Positions 7,918 to 17,511 of a stretch of DNA of 60,388 nt are shown here, in pieces. Both the position numbers and the translations under genes were made by a program. This DNA comes from Pontibacter sp. FD36. Lineage in GTDB: Bacteria; Bacteroidota; Bacteroidia; Cytophagales; Hymenobacteraceae. Where the stretch lies: contig NZ_JADPMP010000017.1 in the NCBI RefSeq assembly GCF_015686655.1, positions 1 through 60,388 on the forward strand, in the 5' to 3' direction. Each line of letters starts with the position of its first letter. Position 1 is the first letter of the stretch. The notes beneath the pieces are model-generated. The model did not search any database. It was given only the letters and a program-made list of their open reading frames with translations, and was not told the DNA's origin.

Positions 7918-9453
7918 TTATACATGCTCAGTTTCTTTTACCAAACTCTTTCTATATCGCATCAGCATTCTTCCATAGTAGGAGGTTGGATTGTCCTGTA
8001 CGCCCAGCTTGGAAAAGATCATATGCAGCTGCTCCTTGAGTGCACTGTGCGGGAAGAGCAGTATCATTGCAAGAAATACAAAGGCACCCGTGATCATCTG
8101 TGCTAGCAGGATCACCAGGTGCGGCAGTTCCATGCCACGCAGCAAGGTGCTCACCAGGTATACAACTACAGCCACGACAGCACCATTCAGTAAGCCTGGC
8201 AGGTATACCCGCAGCTGCTTCCAGTATGAGAGGTACAGTATTTTCTTCATCAGGGTCTGGTACATACCGATCCGGATGAGCTCACTGATCAGCAGCGCAA
8301 AGCCGAAGCCTACCAGGCCATAGTCTTTCAGTAGAAAGAATAAGCCACTGATCACAATGATCAGGGTTATCGTGATCACAATCTTCCAGTTAAGCACAGC
8401 CTTGGCATCGCACACGATGCCGGCAAACATGGTGATGAAGCTAAGCGGAATAGCCAGACTCAGCACCTGCAGCACAGGGATAGCTTCGATCCACTGGTCG
8501 CCCAGCACCACGTACACGATCTCGGGTGCCGCAATCATTATACCCAGGCAAACTGGTATGATCAGGGTCGCCAGCAGGGTGGTGCTGGAGAGGTAAACCT
8601 TGGCCAGTTTGTCGGTTTCGGATTGCAGCTTGCTGAACGAAGGAAAGACAACACGCGATACGGTGCGTGTCAGGTTGTACATGGGCAGGTTGACGAGCAT
8701 AAAGGCCCGGTTGTAGATACCCAGTCGGTAGGCACCAAATACACGGCCTATCAGAAGTGTGGCCAGTTCAGTGTAGATAAACTCAAAAAAACTGATGACA
8801 GACATTTTGCTGCCGTAGGCGAGCAGGGCTCTGTAAGCTTCCCACCGCACGACCGGCAGTACATTGTGACGTGCCATGGCGTACGCTCCCAGTGCCACCA
8901 GTGCCTGCTGTACCAGCGAGGCATACACAAGGCTCCATACCCCAAAATCCAGCCAGGCCAGCAGGATACCCACTCCCAGGTATGACACCACATAAGAACC
9001 CGTTTCTACAATGCTTAGTGCTTTGAACCGCATGTTGCGCTGCAGCAAGCTGGTCGCTGTGGCCGACACACCCCCGACAACAAATGCCAGCGCCATGACA
9101 CGCACAATAGGCACCACTTCCGGCATGTCGAAGATCAGGGTGGCATAAGGCGCCAGCGCCCAGGCCAGCACTGTAAATACAGCACCTAGCAGGGCGGAGG
9201 AGGTGAACGCTGCCCGGATATTCTCAGAGGTTAGTTTTTCTTTCTGGATGATGGCCTGGTTTAGGCCCAGATTGGCAAAATAGTAGCCGAAGCGCAGAAT
9301 AACAGCTGAAAGGGCGACCAGACCAAAGGCTTCAGGAGCGAGTAAGCGAGCCATAGCCGAGGTATAGCCAATCTGCATCACGGCATTGGCAATGGTGCCA
9401 GCCGAGCTCCACTTCAAACCACTAACCGCCTTCGAAGCTAAATTTTTACTCAT
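7918..9453 (-). CDS. Wzx-type polysaccharide flippase (MOP superfamily)
   Basis: This 511-residue protein starts MSKNLASKAVSGLKWSSAGT, the typical N-terminus of polysaccharide-export proteins of the WzxC/MOP superfamily. It has about twelve to fourteen hydrophobic segments with basic loops between them. Family members flip undecaprenyl-pyrophosphate-linked repeat units to the outer face of the inner membrane. The gene follows wzc after a 103-bp gap that contains a strong terminator, so it is either expressed by read-through or from an unseen promoter. The hydrophilic tail (last ~40 residues) is longer than in many homologues. Confidence 0.88.
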   Translation of the reverse strand: MSKNLASKAVSGLKWSSAGTIANAVMQIGYTSAMARLLAPEAFGLVALSAVILRFGYYFANLGLNQAIIQKEKLTSENIRAAFTSSALLGAVFTVLAWALAPYATLIFDMPEVVPIVRVMALAFVVGGVSATATSLLQRNMRFKALSIVETGSYVVSYLGVGILLAWLDFGVWSLVYASLVQQALVALGAYAMARHNVLPVVRWEAYRALLAYGSKMSVISFFEFIYTELATLLIGRVFGAYRLGIYNRAFMLVNLPMYNLTRTVSRVVFPSFSKLQSETDKLAKVYLSSTTLLATLIIPVCLGIMIAAPEIVYVVLGDQWIEAIPVLQVLSLAIPLSFITMFAGIVCDAKAVLNWKIVITITLIIVISGLFFLLKDYGLVGFGFALLISELIRIGMYQTLMKKILYLSYWKQLRVYLPGLLNGAVVAVVVYLVSTLLRGMELPHLVILLAQMITGAFVFLAMILLFPHSALKEQLHMIFSKLGVQDNPTSYYGRMLMRYRKSLVKETEHV

Positions 9454-9485
9454 GTATAGATTCAGGTAATCGTGTCCTTCTCAAA

Positions 9486-9522
9486 AAAGGTGCTGCAGGA
9501 ATCTGCATCCCACAGCACCTTT
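9486..9522 (-). terminator. Intrinsic terminator/attenuator between wzc-like and wzx-like genes
   Basis: On the minus strand, AAAGGTGCTG (9513-9522) pairs perfectly with CAGCACCTTT (9486-9495), and the second arm runs into six T residues. The loop contains a further partly paired segment. It sits in the 103-bp gap after the tyrosine kinase stop and before the flippase start, inside an otherwise collinear operon, so it probably lowers or conditions expression of the assembly genes. Confidence 0.8.
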
Positions 9523-9556
9523 AAGATCAAGCGCACATGTATGTATTGCTTAGGCG

Positions 9557-11929
9557 CTATACGTAATAGTAGCTGCCTTTTTTCTTGTATCCGTACTCGT
9601 AGGTGTTGTTGTAGTCCAGGTCATTGATCACCATGTAGATGTTCTTCAGCTTTCGGGCTGCGTACAGCTCGTTCACCTGTGTGAGCATGTCCTTGCTGGT
9701 GTACTTGTGCTTCACTACATACAGGTTTACGTCCATGTGCTTCATCAGGATAAAGTACTCGGCCACAAATCCGATTGGCGGTGTATCGATCACCACATAT
9801 TCGTACTGTTCCTTCAGCTTGGCGATCAGCTCGGCCATACGCTTGTGCTCCAGCAGCTTGATGGCATTGTCAGGTATAGGACCGCAGGAAATAATATCCA
9901 GGTTCTCGATATCGGTTTTCTGAATCACTTCCTCCAGTGGCAGTCCCTGGCTCAGGTATGAGGACAGACCAGCTGCGTTATGCGTGTTGAAGTACTTGCC
10001 AAAAGTAGGCTTGCGCATATCCGACTCGATCAGGATGGTGCGTTTGCCTGCCATGGCCATCTCACTGCTCAGGTTGACAGAGGTAAAAGTCTTGCCCTCG
10101 CCTGACACCGATGAAGTCACGCCTACAATTTTGAAGTCGGTTTCGGACATCAGGTACTGCAGGTTGATACGGATGGACCTGAATGACTCGGCAATGGCAG
10201 AGCGCGGATTGTTTTTCACGGCTAGCTTGTCAGCTTTGGTGCCATGCGCGATCACGCCCAGGAACGGAATGTTGGTCACATTGTTCAGGTCATTCTTACC
10301 CTGTATAGTATTGTCTACATTGTCGAGCAGCACGATAAGGGCGGCAGGGATAATCAGGCCCAGTATGAAAGCCAGCATAAAGATCATCTTCGGCTTCACG
10401 TTCACCGGCCCGGCTCCCCACATTGCAGCCTTGTCGACTACTTTTTTGTCAGTGGTATTCGTAGCCAATGCAATAGCCGCTTCGGCGCGTTTTTCGAGCA
10501 GGAAGTCGTACTTCTTGTTCACAAAGTCAGCCTGGCTCTGCAGTTCCATCAGGCGTCGCTCGTTTTCCGGCACCTTTGCAATGCTGGACTCCAACTGATT
10601 GATGCGCTTGTCTACGTTCGCAATGGAGATGTCTGTTGAGCGCACCAGGTTGCGGATGTTCGCAATGATGGCATTGCGTGTGCTTTTGATCTCACTTTCG
10701 ATCACCCGGATGCGTGGGTTTTCGGCAGTGGCACTCACACTGTAGGAGGCCTTCTGCTGGTTCAGTCGCGATAGCTCGTTGAACAGGTTGGCCAGGTTAG
10801 GGTTCTGTATACCTGCCACAGCCGGCGACACAGCCTGCGTAAAGCTTTCGTCGTCTTCTATCTGGTCAAGCACAGTCACGTAGTACTGCTTCTCGGTCGT
10901 CAGCTTGGACCTTTCCATCTCCAGCTGCGCCATTTTTTCATAGCTGATGTTCGACTGCATGTCGATGTTGGCAATGCGGTTGGTAGAGCGGAAAGTAGAA
11001 AGAGCCTGCTTGCTCTGACGCAGCGAGTCTGTCAGGGTCGCAATCTGGCTATCAATGAATTCCAGTGTTTTCTGGCCATTCATGTTTTTCTCGTCCAGGT
11101 CACGCTTCACGTAAGTTTCCATCAGCGTGTTGAGGAAAAGCAACTCCTTCTGTGGAATAGCACCCTTGGTGCTCAGTTCCAGTACACGTGCCTCACGCTC
11201 AATTGGCTTGACATGCAATGTGCTGGCATACTGGGCCACCTGGCTTTCCATGCTATTGAGCACGAAATAGTGCTTCTTGGCGTCAATCTTGTCCTCAGGA
11301 TTGGCTCGCTCAATTGTAAAGCTCAGGTACTTGTCTTTATAGGGCTTGCCAAACTCCAGCACTTTGGTATAATCCACCTCAGTAATGATCTGCTCAACGG
11401 TATGCTTTCTGAAATCATACAGAGGAGGAGTTTCAGCCTTTACAGTCAGTTCGTACTCTTTGTCGTTCAGCACACGCACCTCCAGCGGAATATCCACTAA
11501 TTGGAGTGAACTGGTGTCAAGGCGTACCACAAATGGAGCGTTTTCGTACTGCTCCTCTTTGATAAGGTCTATCCCCGTGTTGAGCCAGTGGTCAGGCACT
11601 TTATAGTACGACACCGAGAAATCAAGCTGCTTAAGGGTACTGCGAATCATGTCGGCTGAGGTCAGAATGCCGACTTCATCTTCCACTTTGATCCCTTTAT
11701 TCTGTACATCCAGTAGATTCAGCAGCTCCTGCGCTTTTTTAGAACCGGTATGCTGATCTCCCAGCAGGAGTGTTGATTTAAAAGCATAAATGCGGGTAGA
11801 GCTTTTAACATAGACATAAGCCCCTGCCAGCGCTACCAGTACAAAAGCCAGAAACAGATACCATCTGGTTCGGAACTTGAAAAGCCAGCTTCGCAGATCT
11901 ATTTCGTGCTCTTTATTTTTTCGTTTCAT
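9557..11929 (-). CDS. Wzc-type polysaccharide co-polymerase with tyrosine autokinase (BY-kinase) domain
   Basis: This 790-residue inner-membrane protein has a Wzz domain with a first membrane segment at about residues 18-40, a long coiled-coil periplasmic part (about 250-480), a second membrane segment near 510-535, and a cytoplasmic BY-kinase domain. The kinase shows Walker A SGEGKT (609-614), Walker A' LIESD (about 632-636) and Walker B VVIDTPP (about 711-717). It ends with a Tyr cluster of seven tyrosines between 773 and 789, the autophosphorylation tail. Wzc proteins control chain length and couple polymerisation to Wza export through cycles of tail phosphorylation. It lies 9 bp after the Wza gene, which matches the usual pair. 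No separate low-molecular-weight tyrosine phosphatase (Wzb) is seen in the window. Confidence 0.93.
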   Translation of the reverse strand: MKRKNKEHEIDLRSWLFKFRTRWYLFLAFVLVALAGAYVYVKSSTRIYAFKSTLLLGDQHTGSKKAQELLNLLDVQNKGIKVEDEVGILTSADMIRSTLKQLDFSVSYYKVPDHWLNTGIDLIKEEQYENAPFVVRLDTSSLQLVDIPLEVRVLNDKEYELTVKAETPPLYDFRKHTVEQIITEVDYTKVLEFGKPYKDKYLSFTIERANPEDKIDAKKHYFVLNSMESQVAQYASTLHVKPIEREARVLELSTKGAIPQKELLFLNTLMETYVKRDLDEKNMNGQKTLEFIDSQIATLTDSLRQSKQALSTFRSTNRIANIDMQSNISYEKMAQLEMERSKLTTEKQYYVTVLDQIEDDESFTQAVSPAVAGIQNPNLANLFNELSRLNQQKASYSVSATAENPRIRVIESEIKSTRNAIIANIRNLVRSTDISIANVDKRINQLESSIAKVPENERRLMELQSQADFVNKKYDFLLEKRAEAAIALATNTTDKKVVDKAAMWGAGPVNVKPKMIFMLAFILGLIIPAALIVLLDNVDNTIQGKNDLNNVTNIPFLGVIAHGTKADKLAVKNNPRSAIAESFRSIRINLQYLMSETDFKIVGVTSSVSGEGKTFTSVNLSSEMAMAGKRTILIESDMRKPTFGKYFNTHNAAGLSSYLSQGLPLEEVIQKTDIENLDIISCGPIPDNAIKLLEHKRMAELIAKLKEQYEYVVIDTPPIGFVAEYFILMKHMDVNLYVVKHKYTSKDMLTQVNELYAARKLKNIYMVINDLDYNNTYEYGYKKKGSYYYV

Positions 11930-11938
11930 GGAGGATTC

Positions 11939-12712
11939 TTACTTAAAATAATTCAGGATAACTGCCGCCGTAGAAATAACCCCCAATGCAATGGTGACCA
12001 CGTTAAGCGACACCAGGTTGTCGCGTTTAACCTGCGCCACGGACGGCTCTACATACAGCACATCATTGGGCTGCATAAAGTAGTATCTAGATTGTACGAT
12101 ATTCGGGTCTTTAAGGTCGATAAGTACTACTTCAGATCCACCAGGGGTCTGGCGCACCAGCTTCACGTTCTCGCGGGCAGCACCGCGTGTCAGGTCACCC
12201 GCCATGCCGAGCGCGTCGAAGAGGGTCGCCCGCTCGTTGTACACAAAGTACTGGCCCGGACGGTTTACCTCACCCAGCACACTTACTCTGAAGTTGATCA
12301 GCTTCACTACTACAGTCGCATTGGTGATGTAGCGGTCTACGTTGCGCTGAATCAGTTCCTGGGTTTGCTGCAGGGTAAGTCCTGACACCTTCACTTTGCC
12401 CACATTAGGAAGATTCACGTTGCCCTCGTCGTCCACGGAGTAGCCACTCAGGAACATGGTACCCGGATCAGCAAAACCGAAGGCGCTTGAGGGGGGCACG
12501 ATGTTGTATATATTGGATATTTCAGGTTCTAAACTCTGCACCTTAATAGAAAGCACATCGGCAGGCTGCAGCTGGTAAGGCTTATAGCTGGTTTGCATAG
12601 AGGTTGCCGCTGTTTCTTTCAGGTTCTCATTTTGCATGTATACGAGCTCCTTTTTGCTCAGGCACGAAGAGGCGCTTATCAGTAGGAGTAGAAAGTATAC
12701 GACTCGTCTCAT
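11939..12712 (-). CDS. Wza-like polysaccharide export outer-membrane lipoprotein
   Basis: This 257-residue protein has an SPII signal with lipobox ISASSC (Cys17). It then has a poly_export domain (about 45-140, with QLQPADVLSIKVQ and NVDRYITNATVVVKL) and a SLBB domain (VSVLGEVNRPGQYFVYNERATLFDALGMAG), and finally a C-terminal hydrophobic segment (LNVVTIALGVISTAAVIL) instead of the Wza amphipathic helix, as is common in Bacteroidota. It should form the outer-membrane exit pore for the exopolysaccharide together with the Wzc-type protein encoded 9 bp downstream. It is the first gene of the minus-strand operon and has about 420 bp of AT-rich leader. Confidence 0.92.
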   Translation of the reverse strand: MRRVVYFLLLLISASSCLSKKELVYMQNENLKETAATSMQTSYKPYQLQPADVLSIKVQSLEPEISNIYNIVPPSSAFGFADPGTMFLSGYSVDDEGNVNLPNVGKVKVSGLTLQQTQELIQRNVDRYITNATVVVKLINFRVSVLGEVNRPGQYFVYNERATLFDALGMAGDLTRGAARENVKLVRQTPGGSEVVLIDLKDPNIVQSRYYFMQPNDVLYVEPSVAQVKRDNLVSLNVVTIALGVISTAAVILNYFK

Positions 12713-13133
12713 TTGTTTTGGTTAGGGTGTTGTATATGGTGAAGATTGTATAGAGGCTGTTCATTTACAGCACTCTAGGGCTACATACTGTTTAAGGATG
12801 GCAGCATGCATACCCAAAAAATTGTATCAGCCATATATACTATAGGAGCCGCAAAAAGATTCTGATTTTAGAAAATATTATGTGGTTTTAATGTATTGAT
12901 TACTTGTTTTTTATTTTAAGTAGCTGATATTTAATATTTTGTGTAATGTAAAAAGTTTGTAAATTAAAATTTGAGAAAAGCGGTAGTGAAATTAGGGCGT
13001 TAAATTAATATAACTATATTATAAGTAAAGTGCAATTAATGTATGGAAAGGGGTGAATTAGAGAGATTAAATGAACAGGGAGGTGAGGTAGTAGGTAACC
13101 GGTGTTACTTGTAGATAGGGGGAGTGCAAAACA
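12713..13133. other. AT-rich leader/promoter region upstream of the exopolysaccharide operon
   Basis: There is no plausible gene in this stretch. It must contain the promoter of the wza-like gene at 12712, but I find no exact TAnnTTTG box on the minus strand. A small inverted repeat, GTAAC-CGGT-GTTAC, lies at 13095-13108 near the far end and could be an operator. The length of the region leaves room for a regulatory leader RNA, but I see no recognisable riboswitch. Confidence 0.45.
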
Positions 13134-13174
13134 AAACCACCTTTCCTATACACAAGGTACAGAAAAGGTGGTTT
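13134..13174 (-). terminator. Intrinsic terminator of the DUF1737-like gene
   Basis: The arms at 13134-13144 (AAACCACCTTT) and 13164-13174 (AAAGGTGGTTT) form a perfect 11-bp stem with a 19-nt loop. It lies 35 bp beyond the stop of the small gene at 13209-13421, and the minus-strand 3' arm ends in T residues. Confidence 0.75.
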
Positions 13175-13208
13175 CGATACATATATAAAGGGTATACAGT
13201 ATACTTAG

Positions 13209-13421
13209 CTATTCAATCCATTTAGTACGGCGATGTCTGGCGCGGGGCTCAGGTATCTGGCGATGTTTCAGTTTGTCAGACGTTTTGCGTATCAGCTGCT
13301 GCGAAAATCCTTCAGCATGCTCAATTATTCCACCTTTCAGCTTCCAGCCTTGCGGAAATAATACGGCAACCTCTGTTGCCAGTGTTTCGAGGTTAGGGGC
13401 TACTACTATATTGTATTCCAT
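13209..13421 (-). CDS. Small DUF1737-like protein
   Basis: This 70-residue soluble protein starts MEYNIVVAPNLETLATEVAV and has a GWKLKGGI block followed by a segment ending FSQQLIR. That is the pattern of DUF1737 domains (a hydrophobic strand, a helix, a GW-x-x-x-GG turn and FxQAL). The C-terminal ~20 residues are unusually basic, which could mean nucleic-acid binding. The function is unknown. It is monocistronic, with a terminator just after it and about 170 bp of AT-rich DNA before it. Confidence 0.7.
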   Translation of the reverse strand: MEYNIVVAPNLETLATEVAVLFPQGWKLKGGIIEHAEGFSQQLIRKTSDKLKHRQIPEPRARHRRTKWIE

Positions 13422-13593
13422 CTTGTGAGTAAATAAACAAACTATAGAACTAATATAGCGGATTATAACATAGGTTGTATGCGGGTGGCTACGGAAATTT
13501 AGTGAATGGGGTTACATTCAAAATAAAATTTAGCTGATTATTAAAATGATTCAAAATAAACATAGTGTTTCGACTCTTTTTGCTGGATTAGTT

Positions 13594-14910
13594 CTATTTA
13601 GCTCCTCCTGTGACGAAGCGTATCCTGAAAGCGGTGAGTTCATCCTCACTTGATTCGAGCGAAAACTGAAAGCCGTGGCTTAATAAAATCTCCCGGATCA
13701 TGGTCAGGCCGATGCCCTGCCCGGTTTCTTTTGTGCTGAAGAAAGGCGTGAACAACATGGGGCGGACATGCTCCGGTATACCTTCGCCATCGTCTGTGAT
13801 GGTCAGGCAAAGCGGTTCCTGCTGCAGCTCTACCCAAATTTTTCCTTCTGACTTCACGGCTTCCATGGCGTTTTTGAGGATGTTGAGTAGAGCCTGTTCT
13901 ATTTGCTGCTCGTCCATTGGTATGCAGAGGGGGGCAGCGGGAAGCTGTAGAAACAGAGTAATCTGGCGTTGTTCCAGCTGTGGGAGCATCAGTCGTTCAA
14001 GCCGCTTCAGCAGTGCCTGTACCTGCACCGGCTTTTTGGAAGGGGCGGGCAGGCGAACCACATCGGCAAAATTAGCCATAAACCTGCTCAGGTTGGCATT
14101 ACGGTCGATCGCTACCTGCAGGGCATAGGTAAAATCTTCGCGATGCTCCTCATCGATCTGTGGGGTATAATACTGCACAGAATCCAGGATCGAGTTGATG
14201 GCCCCAGTCGAGTTGTTCACCTCGTGCGACATCATCCGAATCACTTTTTCATACGCCTGCCGCTCATTTTTGATGATGGCCTCTGTGAGTTCCTCCATCA
14301 TGATAAAGGCGCGCTGAAAACCTCGGTCGATGAAGTGGGCCCGGTGTGCTCTGAACGTCCGAATGCCATTGAGGCGGAAGGTATAGGGTTGTCCGGCTTG
14401 TACCTGCTTCAGCTCACGTGACCAGGTATTGGGCAGTTCTTCCAGTGGGCTGCCCTGCAATGTGTGGCCAGAGAGACTCAGGTAACGCTCGGCGGCGGGG
14501 TTGATGCTTTCGATGCGGTCATCAAAGTCGAGGAGGATGATGCCGGCAGGAGAGGCTCGGATAATCTTTTCGAGCAGAAAGCTTTTTTCAGCCTGCGCCA
14601 CCCGTTCCTGCCGTAGCTGCTCGATCATGCGGTTGTACACGTCTACCAATTCATCCAACTCCGGCTGTCCTACCCGCACAAACTTTGTAGAGAAGTCCTT
14701 GTCGCGGATGGACTCTATACCTGCCCGGATCAGGTTGAGCGGTTTAAAGAAGGCAAAGTACAGGTTCACCGTTATTACAACAGAGATCAACACCAGCACC
14801 TCCATGCCTATAAACAGCAGCTTATTCTCCTGCAGTAGGAAGTAAGCCATAGAAGCTAGCAGGCCATGTACTGCAACTGCAAAAAGGATGAACTTAGTCC
14901 TGAGATTCAT
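13594..14910 (-). CDS. NtrY-like sensor histidine kinase
   Basis: I start this protein at the ATG at 14908-14910 (MNLRTKFILF, 438 residues), which overlaps the stop of the response-regulator gene by 17 bp; an in-frame ATG at 14970 would overlap it by 77 bp and is less likely. The order is two membrane segments (about residues 8-27 and 31-54, with almost no periplasmic loop), HAMP (55-105), PAS (about 110-215), the phosphoacceptor block MMSHEVNNSTG with His229, and an ATPase domain with DDGEGIP and GQGIGLTM. The near absence of a periplasmic domain suggests sensing within the membrane or through PAS. It is translationally coupled to the sigma54 activator gene upstream and follows the tripartite exporter, whose expression or load it probably senses. 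Confidence 0.9.
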   Translation of the reverse strand: MNLRTKFILFAVAVHGLLASMAYFLLQENKLLFIGMEVLVLISVVITVNLYFAFFKPLNLIRAGIESIRDKDFSTKFVRVGQPELDELVDVYNRMIEQLRQERVAQAEKSFLLEKIIRASPAGIILLDFDDRIESINPAAERYLSLSGHTLQGSPLEELPNTWSRELKQVQAGQPYTFRLNGIRTFRAHRAHFIDRGFQRAFIMMEELTEAIIKNERQAYEKVIRMMSHEVNNSTGAINSILDSVQYYTPQIDEEHREDFTYALQVAIDRNANLSRFMANFADVVRLPAPSKKPVQVQALLKRLERLMLPQLEQRQITLFLQLPAAPLCIPMDEQQIEQALLNILKNAMEAVKSEGKIWVELQQEPLCLTITDDGEGIPEHVRPMLFTPFFSTKETGQGIGLTMIREILLSHGFQFSLESSEDELTAFRIRFVTGGAK

Positions 14911-16273
14911 AGGGGATGCCAAACTTTTCGAGGCGACGGTATAGTGCGGCCCTGCTAAGACCCAGCGCACGGGCTACTTTGCTAACGTTATTGCGGTAGT
15001 AGGCCATGGACTTACGGATCATGGAGGCTTCCATCTCGTCCAGCGTCATGGTACCCACGGCGGGCAGGGTTTTATCGCCAGCCTTTACAGGCCCCTGTTG
15101 CGACTGCGCCTGGAAGTCCTCGGCACGCAATGTATCGTCTTCGGCCACCAGCACGGTGCGCTCCACCAGGTTCTTCAGCTCGCGTATGTTGCCAGGGAAG
15201 GTGAGCTCCTTCAGCCACTGCAGGGCTCGGGGGCTAACCTCCAGCTCAGGCCGATGGTAAGTCTGCTTCATGTTCTCCACAAAGAACTGCACAAGTAGCG
15301 GAATGTCATCCGGTCGCTCACGCAAGGCAGGTATACGCACCTTGATCAGGTTGATGCGGTAGAAGAGGTCTTCGCGGAATTTGCCTTCCTCCACCATCTG
15401 CTCCAGATTGCGGTTGGTGGCGCACACCACCCGGATGTCGAGTTTGCGGGAGCGACTGTCACCAAGCACTTCGTAGGTGCGGTCCTGGAGCACGCGCAGC
15501 AGTTTTACCTGGCTGTTCATGTCCAGTTCCCCGATCTCGTCAAGGAAGATGGTGCCCTTGTTGGCCATCTCGAAACGGCCTACCCGGTCGGCTTTGGCGT
15601 CGGTGAAGGCGCCTCGTTTGTGGCCGAACATCTCACTCTCAAAAAGGCTCGCTGAGATGCCGCCCAGGTTCACCTTCACGAATGGCTGGGACTTGCGGAG
15701 GCTGTTGCGATGCACCGCCTCCGCTATCAGTTCCTTGCCCGTACCACTCTCGCCTTCGATTAATACCGAGGCATCGGTTGGGGCGATTTGCCCAATCCGC
15801 TTCAGTATCCGTAGCAACTGCGGGTCCTGACCTACGATGTTCTTAAAATTATACTGCTGGTCGAGCTTTTTGCGACTCAGGCCTTCATCTTTGGTTGGAG
15901 CCTGCTGCGACAGGCTCAAAGCCGTGCGCACTGCCTGCACCAGGTAGTCATTGCTCCAGGGCTTGGTAATGAAATCTGCCGCACCCAGGCGCATACCTTC
16001 CACTGCCAGGCTTATGGAGCCCCAGCCTGTGATGAGAATGACCGGTACCTGTGGCAGTTGCTGCTTGAAAGTCTCCAACAGCCGAAGCCCGTCATGACCT
16101 GTCGTCTCAATGGAAAAGTTCATGTCCATGATCACGAGTTGTAGAGGATGGGCCTGCGCCACTTCAAGCGCCTCCCTCGGAGAGGCTGCTTCTTTAGTCT
16201 TGAAGCCGTGCTGCTTTAGCAAAATGCTCAAAGAGGCGCGAACGGCTATATCATCATCTATTATCAGGATCAT
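14894..16273 (-). CDS. NtrC-family sigma54-dependent response regulator
   Basis: This 459-residue activator has a receiver domain (residues 1-120; acidic pocket IIDDD, phosphoacceptor Asp50 in VIMDMNF, Lys104 in ITKPW). It is followed by an AAA+ domain with Walker A GESGTGKE (174-181), the sigma54-contact loop GAFTDA (221-226), Walker B GTIFLDEIGEL and the arginine-finger region ALRERPDDIP. A Fis-type helix-turn-helix ends the protein (NNVSKVARALGLSRAALYRRL). It binds enhancer sites and drives RpoN-dependent transcription when phosphorylated by the kinase encoded next. It lies 56 bp after the ABC permease gene in the same direction. A palindrome upstream of the adaptor gene (22582-22599) is a candidate binding site. 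Confidence 0.95.
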   Translation of the reverse strand: MILIIDDDIAVRASLSILLKQHGFKTKEAASPREALEVAQAHPLQLVIMDMNFSIETTGHDGLRLLETFKQQLPQVPVILITGWGSISLAVEGMRLGAADFITKPWSNDYLVQAVRTALSLSQQAPTKDEGLSRKKLDQQYNFKNIVGQDPQLLRILKRIGQIAPTDASVLIEGESGTGKELIAEAVHRNSLRKSQPFVKVNLGGISASLFESEMFGHKRGAFTDAKADRVGRFEMANKGTIFLDEIGELDMNSQVKLLRVLQDRTYEVLGDSRSRKLDIRVVCATNRNLEQMVEEGKFREDLFYRINLIKVRIPALRERPDDIPLLVQFFVENMKQTYHRPELEVSPRALQWLKELTFPGNIRELKNLVERTVLVAEDDTLRAEDFQAQSQQGPVKAGDKTLPAVGTMTLDEMEASMIRKSMAYYRNNVSKVARALGLSRAALYRRLEKFGIPYESQD

Positions 16274-16329
16274 GGAACGGGAGCTGCTAAATCAGGTATA
16301 AAGATAATTTTTTAAGGTATAAATTGCTA

Positions 16330-17511
16330 TTATTCTTCGTGCAGGGCGATGGCCGGATGAATGGCTGCGGCTTGTCGGCTAGGGTAGAGGGCGCAACCAA
16401 CCACTAGTATATAAATAACAACCACGCTTATACCCAAGGCTAAGAAATAGACTACCGATTCAACCTCAAATACCTGCAGCAGCGGAAACTGTACGGCAAA
16501 GGCCACACCCAGCAGCAAGCCAAAGGTAGCCAGCACCAGCACCTCTCCGATAAACTGCCGGTATACCTGGTTGGCCGAGGCGCCCAGCGCCCTGCGAAGC
16601 CCAATCTCACCATTGCGGCGGCTGATGTTATACCAGAGTACACCAAAGAGGCCCAGTGCCACATTTAAGATGAGAAAGCCGCAGACAAGACCCAGAGCGA
16701 TCATGGGTACCATGGTGAGTTTCGATTTGTTCTGGCGCATTTTCTCCAGGGTAGCCACCTCCAGTGTCCAGTCTTTGCCTATACCTGAAACCTCACGCAC
16801 CATTTTCTCCTCGAATGCAATCCCGGTACCAGGCTTTACCCGAATAAGGAGTTCACCCCAAAAAGACTTGTCACTTTGCTGGAGGTTGATCCGAGTGAAA
16901 AAGGCTGGTCGCTCGGCGGAATACTCACTGTAGCCTCGGAAGTGATCCACGACCCCAACCACTTGGTAGTTCACCGAGTCGTTTTGGGGTATTAATTTGC
17001 CTAGCGGCTCTTCTTCGCCGAACAGCTGCCTTTGCATTTCGCGGTTAATTACGATGGGCTGGTGGTGGGCGGCATTGTCCTCCGGGCCAAACCAGCGACC
17101 CTGGCTAGGCTGTACCTGCAGCACATCGGCATAGTCGTCGTCTACTTGGTAGTGGTCTGCCTGCGTGCTTCGCTTGTTGTCATACGACAGATTATCCGTC
17201 ATCTGGCTGAAGGCAAAGGGGGCATTGCTGTTTGTGAGAGCGGCATACTCGACCTCAGGGTAGGCGCGAACCTGCTGTACTGCCTGCTCCAGGTTCTGGT
17301 GGTTGAGGGCAGCGGAGTCGGCACTGGGGCGCATGGTGAGCAACCATACATTGTCATACTCAAATCCCAAGGGCTTGGTATAGTTGCGTACATTGTACAC
17401 GATCAGGCTCACCACGCCGAAGAGCACCAGGAAGCAAAAGAAGATTTCCGTCATGAGCAGGAAATTGCTCTTTTTGCGGTTCCAGATCAGTTTAAATAAA
17501 TGGCGTATCAT
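16330..17511 (-). CDS. MacB/FtsX-type ABC transporter permease (second of two)
   Basis: This 393-residue permease has the MacB layout: one N-terminal membrane segment (about 18-40), a large periplasmic MacB_PCD domain (about 45-265), then three C-terminal membrane segments in an FtsX domain. The motif RRNGEIGLRRALGASANQVYRQFI in the first cytoplasmic loop is typical of the family. The ATG overlaps the end of the previous permease gene by 4 bp, so the two are translationally coupled. They are related but distinct, which suggests a heterodimer in place of the MacB homodimer. Transported substrate unknown. Confidence 0.9.
   Translation of the reverse strand: MIRHLFKLIWNRKKSNFLLMTEIFFCFLVLFGVVSLIVYNVRNYTKPLGFEYDNVWLLTMRPSADSAALNHQNLEQAVQQVRAYPEVEYAALTNSNAPFAFSQMTDNLSYDNKRSTQADHYQVDDDYADVLQVQPSQGRWFGPEDNAAHHQPIVINREMQRQLFGEEEPLGKLIPQNDSVNYQVVGVVDHFRGYSEYSAERPAFFTRINLQQSDKSFWGELLIRVKPGTGIAFEEKMVREVSGIGKDWTLEVATLEKMRQNKSKLTMVPMIALGLVCGFLILNVALGLFGVLWYNISRRNGEIGLRRALGASANQVYRQFIGEVLVLATFGLLLGVAFAVQFPLLQVFEVESVVYFLALGISVVVIYILVVGCALYPSRQAAAIHPAIALHEE

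Noticed and set aside
9984..10598. A 204-residue plus-strand frame inside the Wzc-type gene
   Set aside because: It is antisense to the conserved BY-kinase and coiled-coil regions and resembles no protein.
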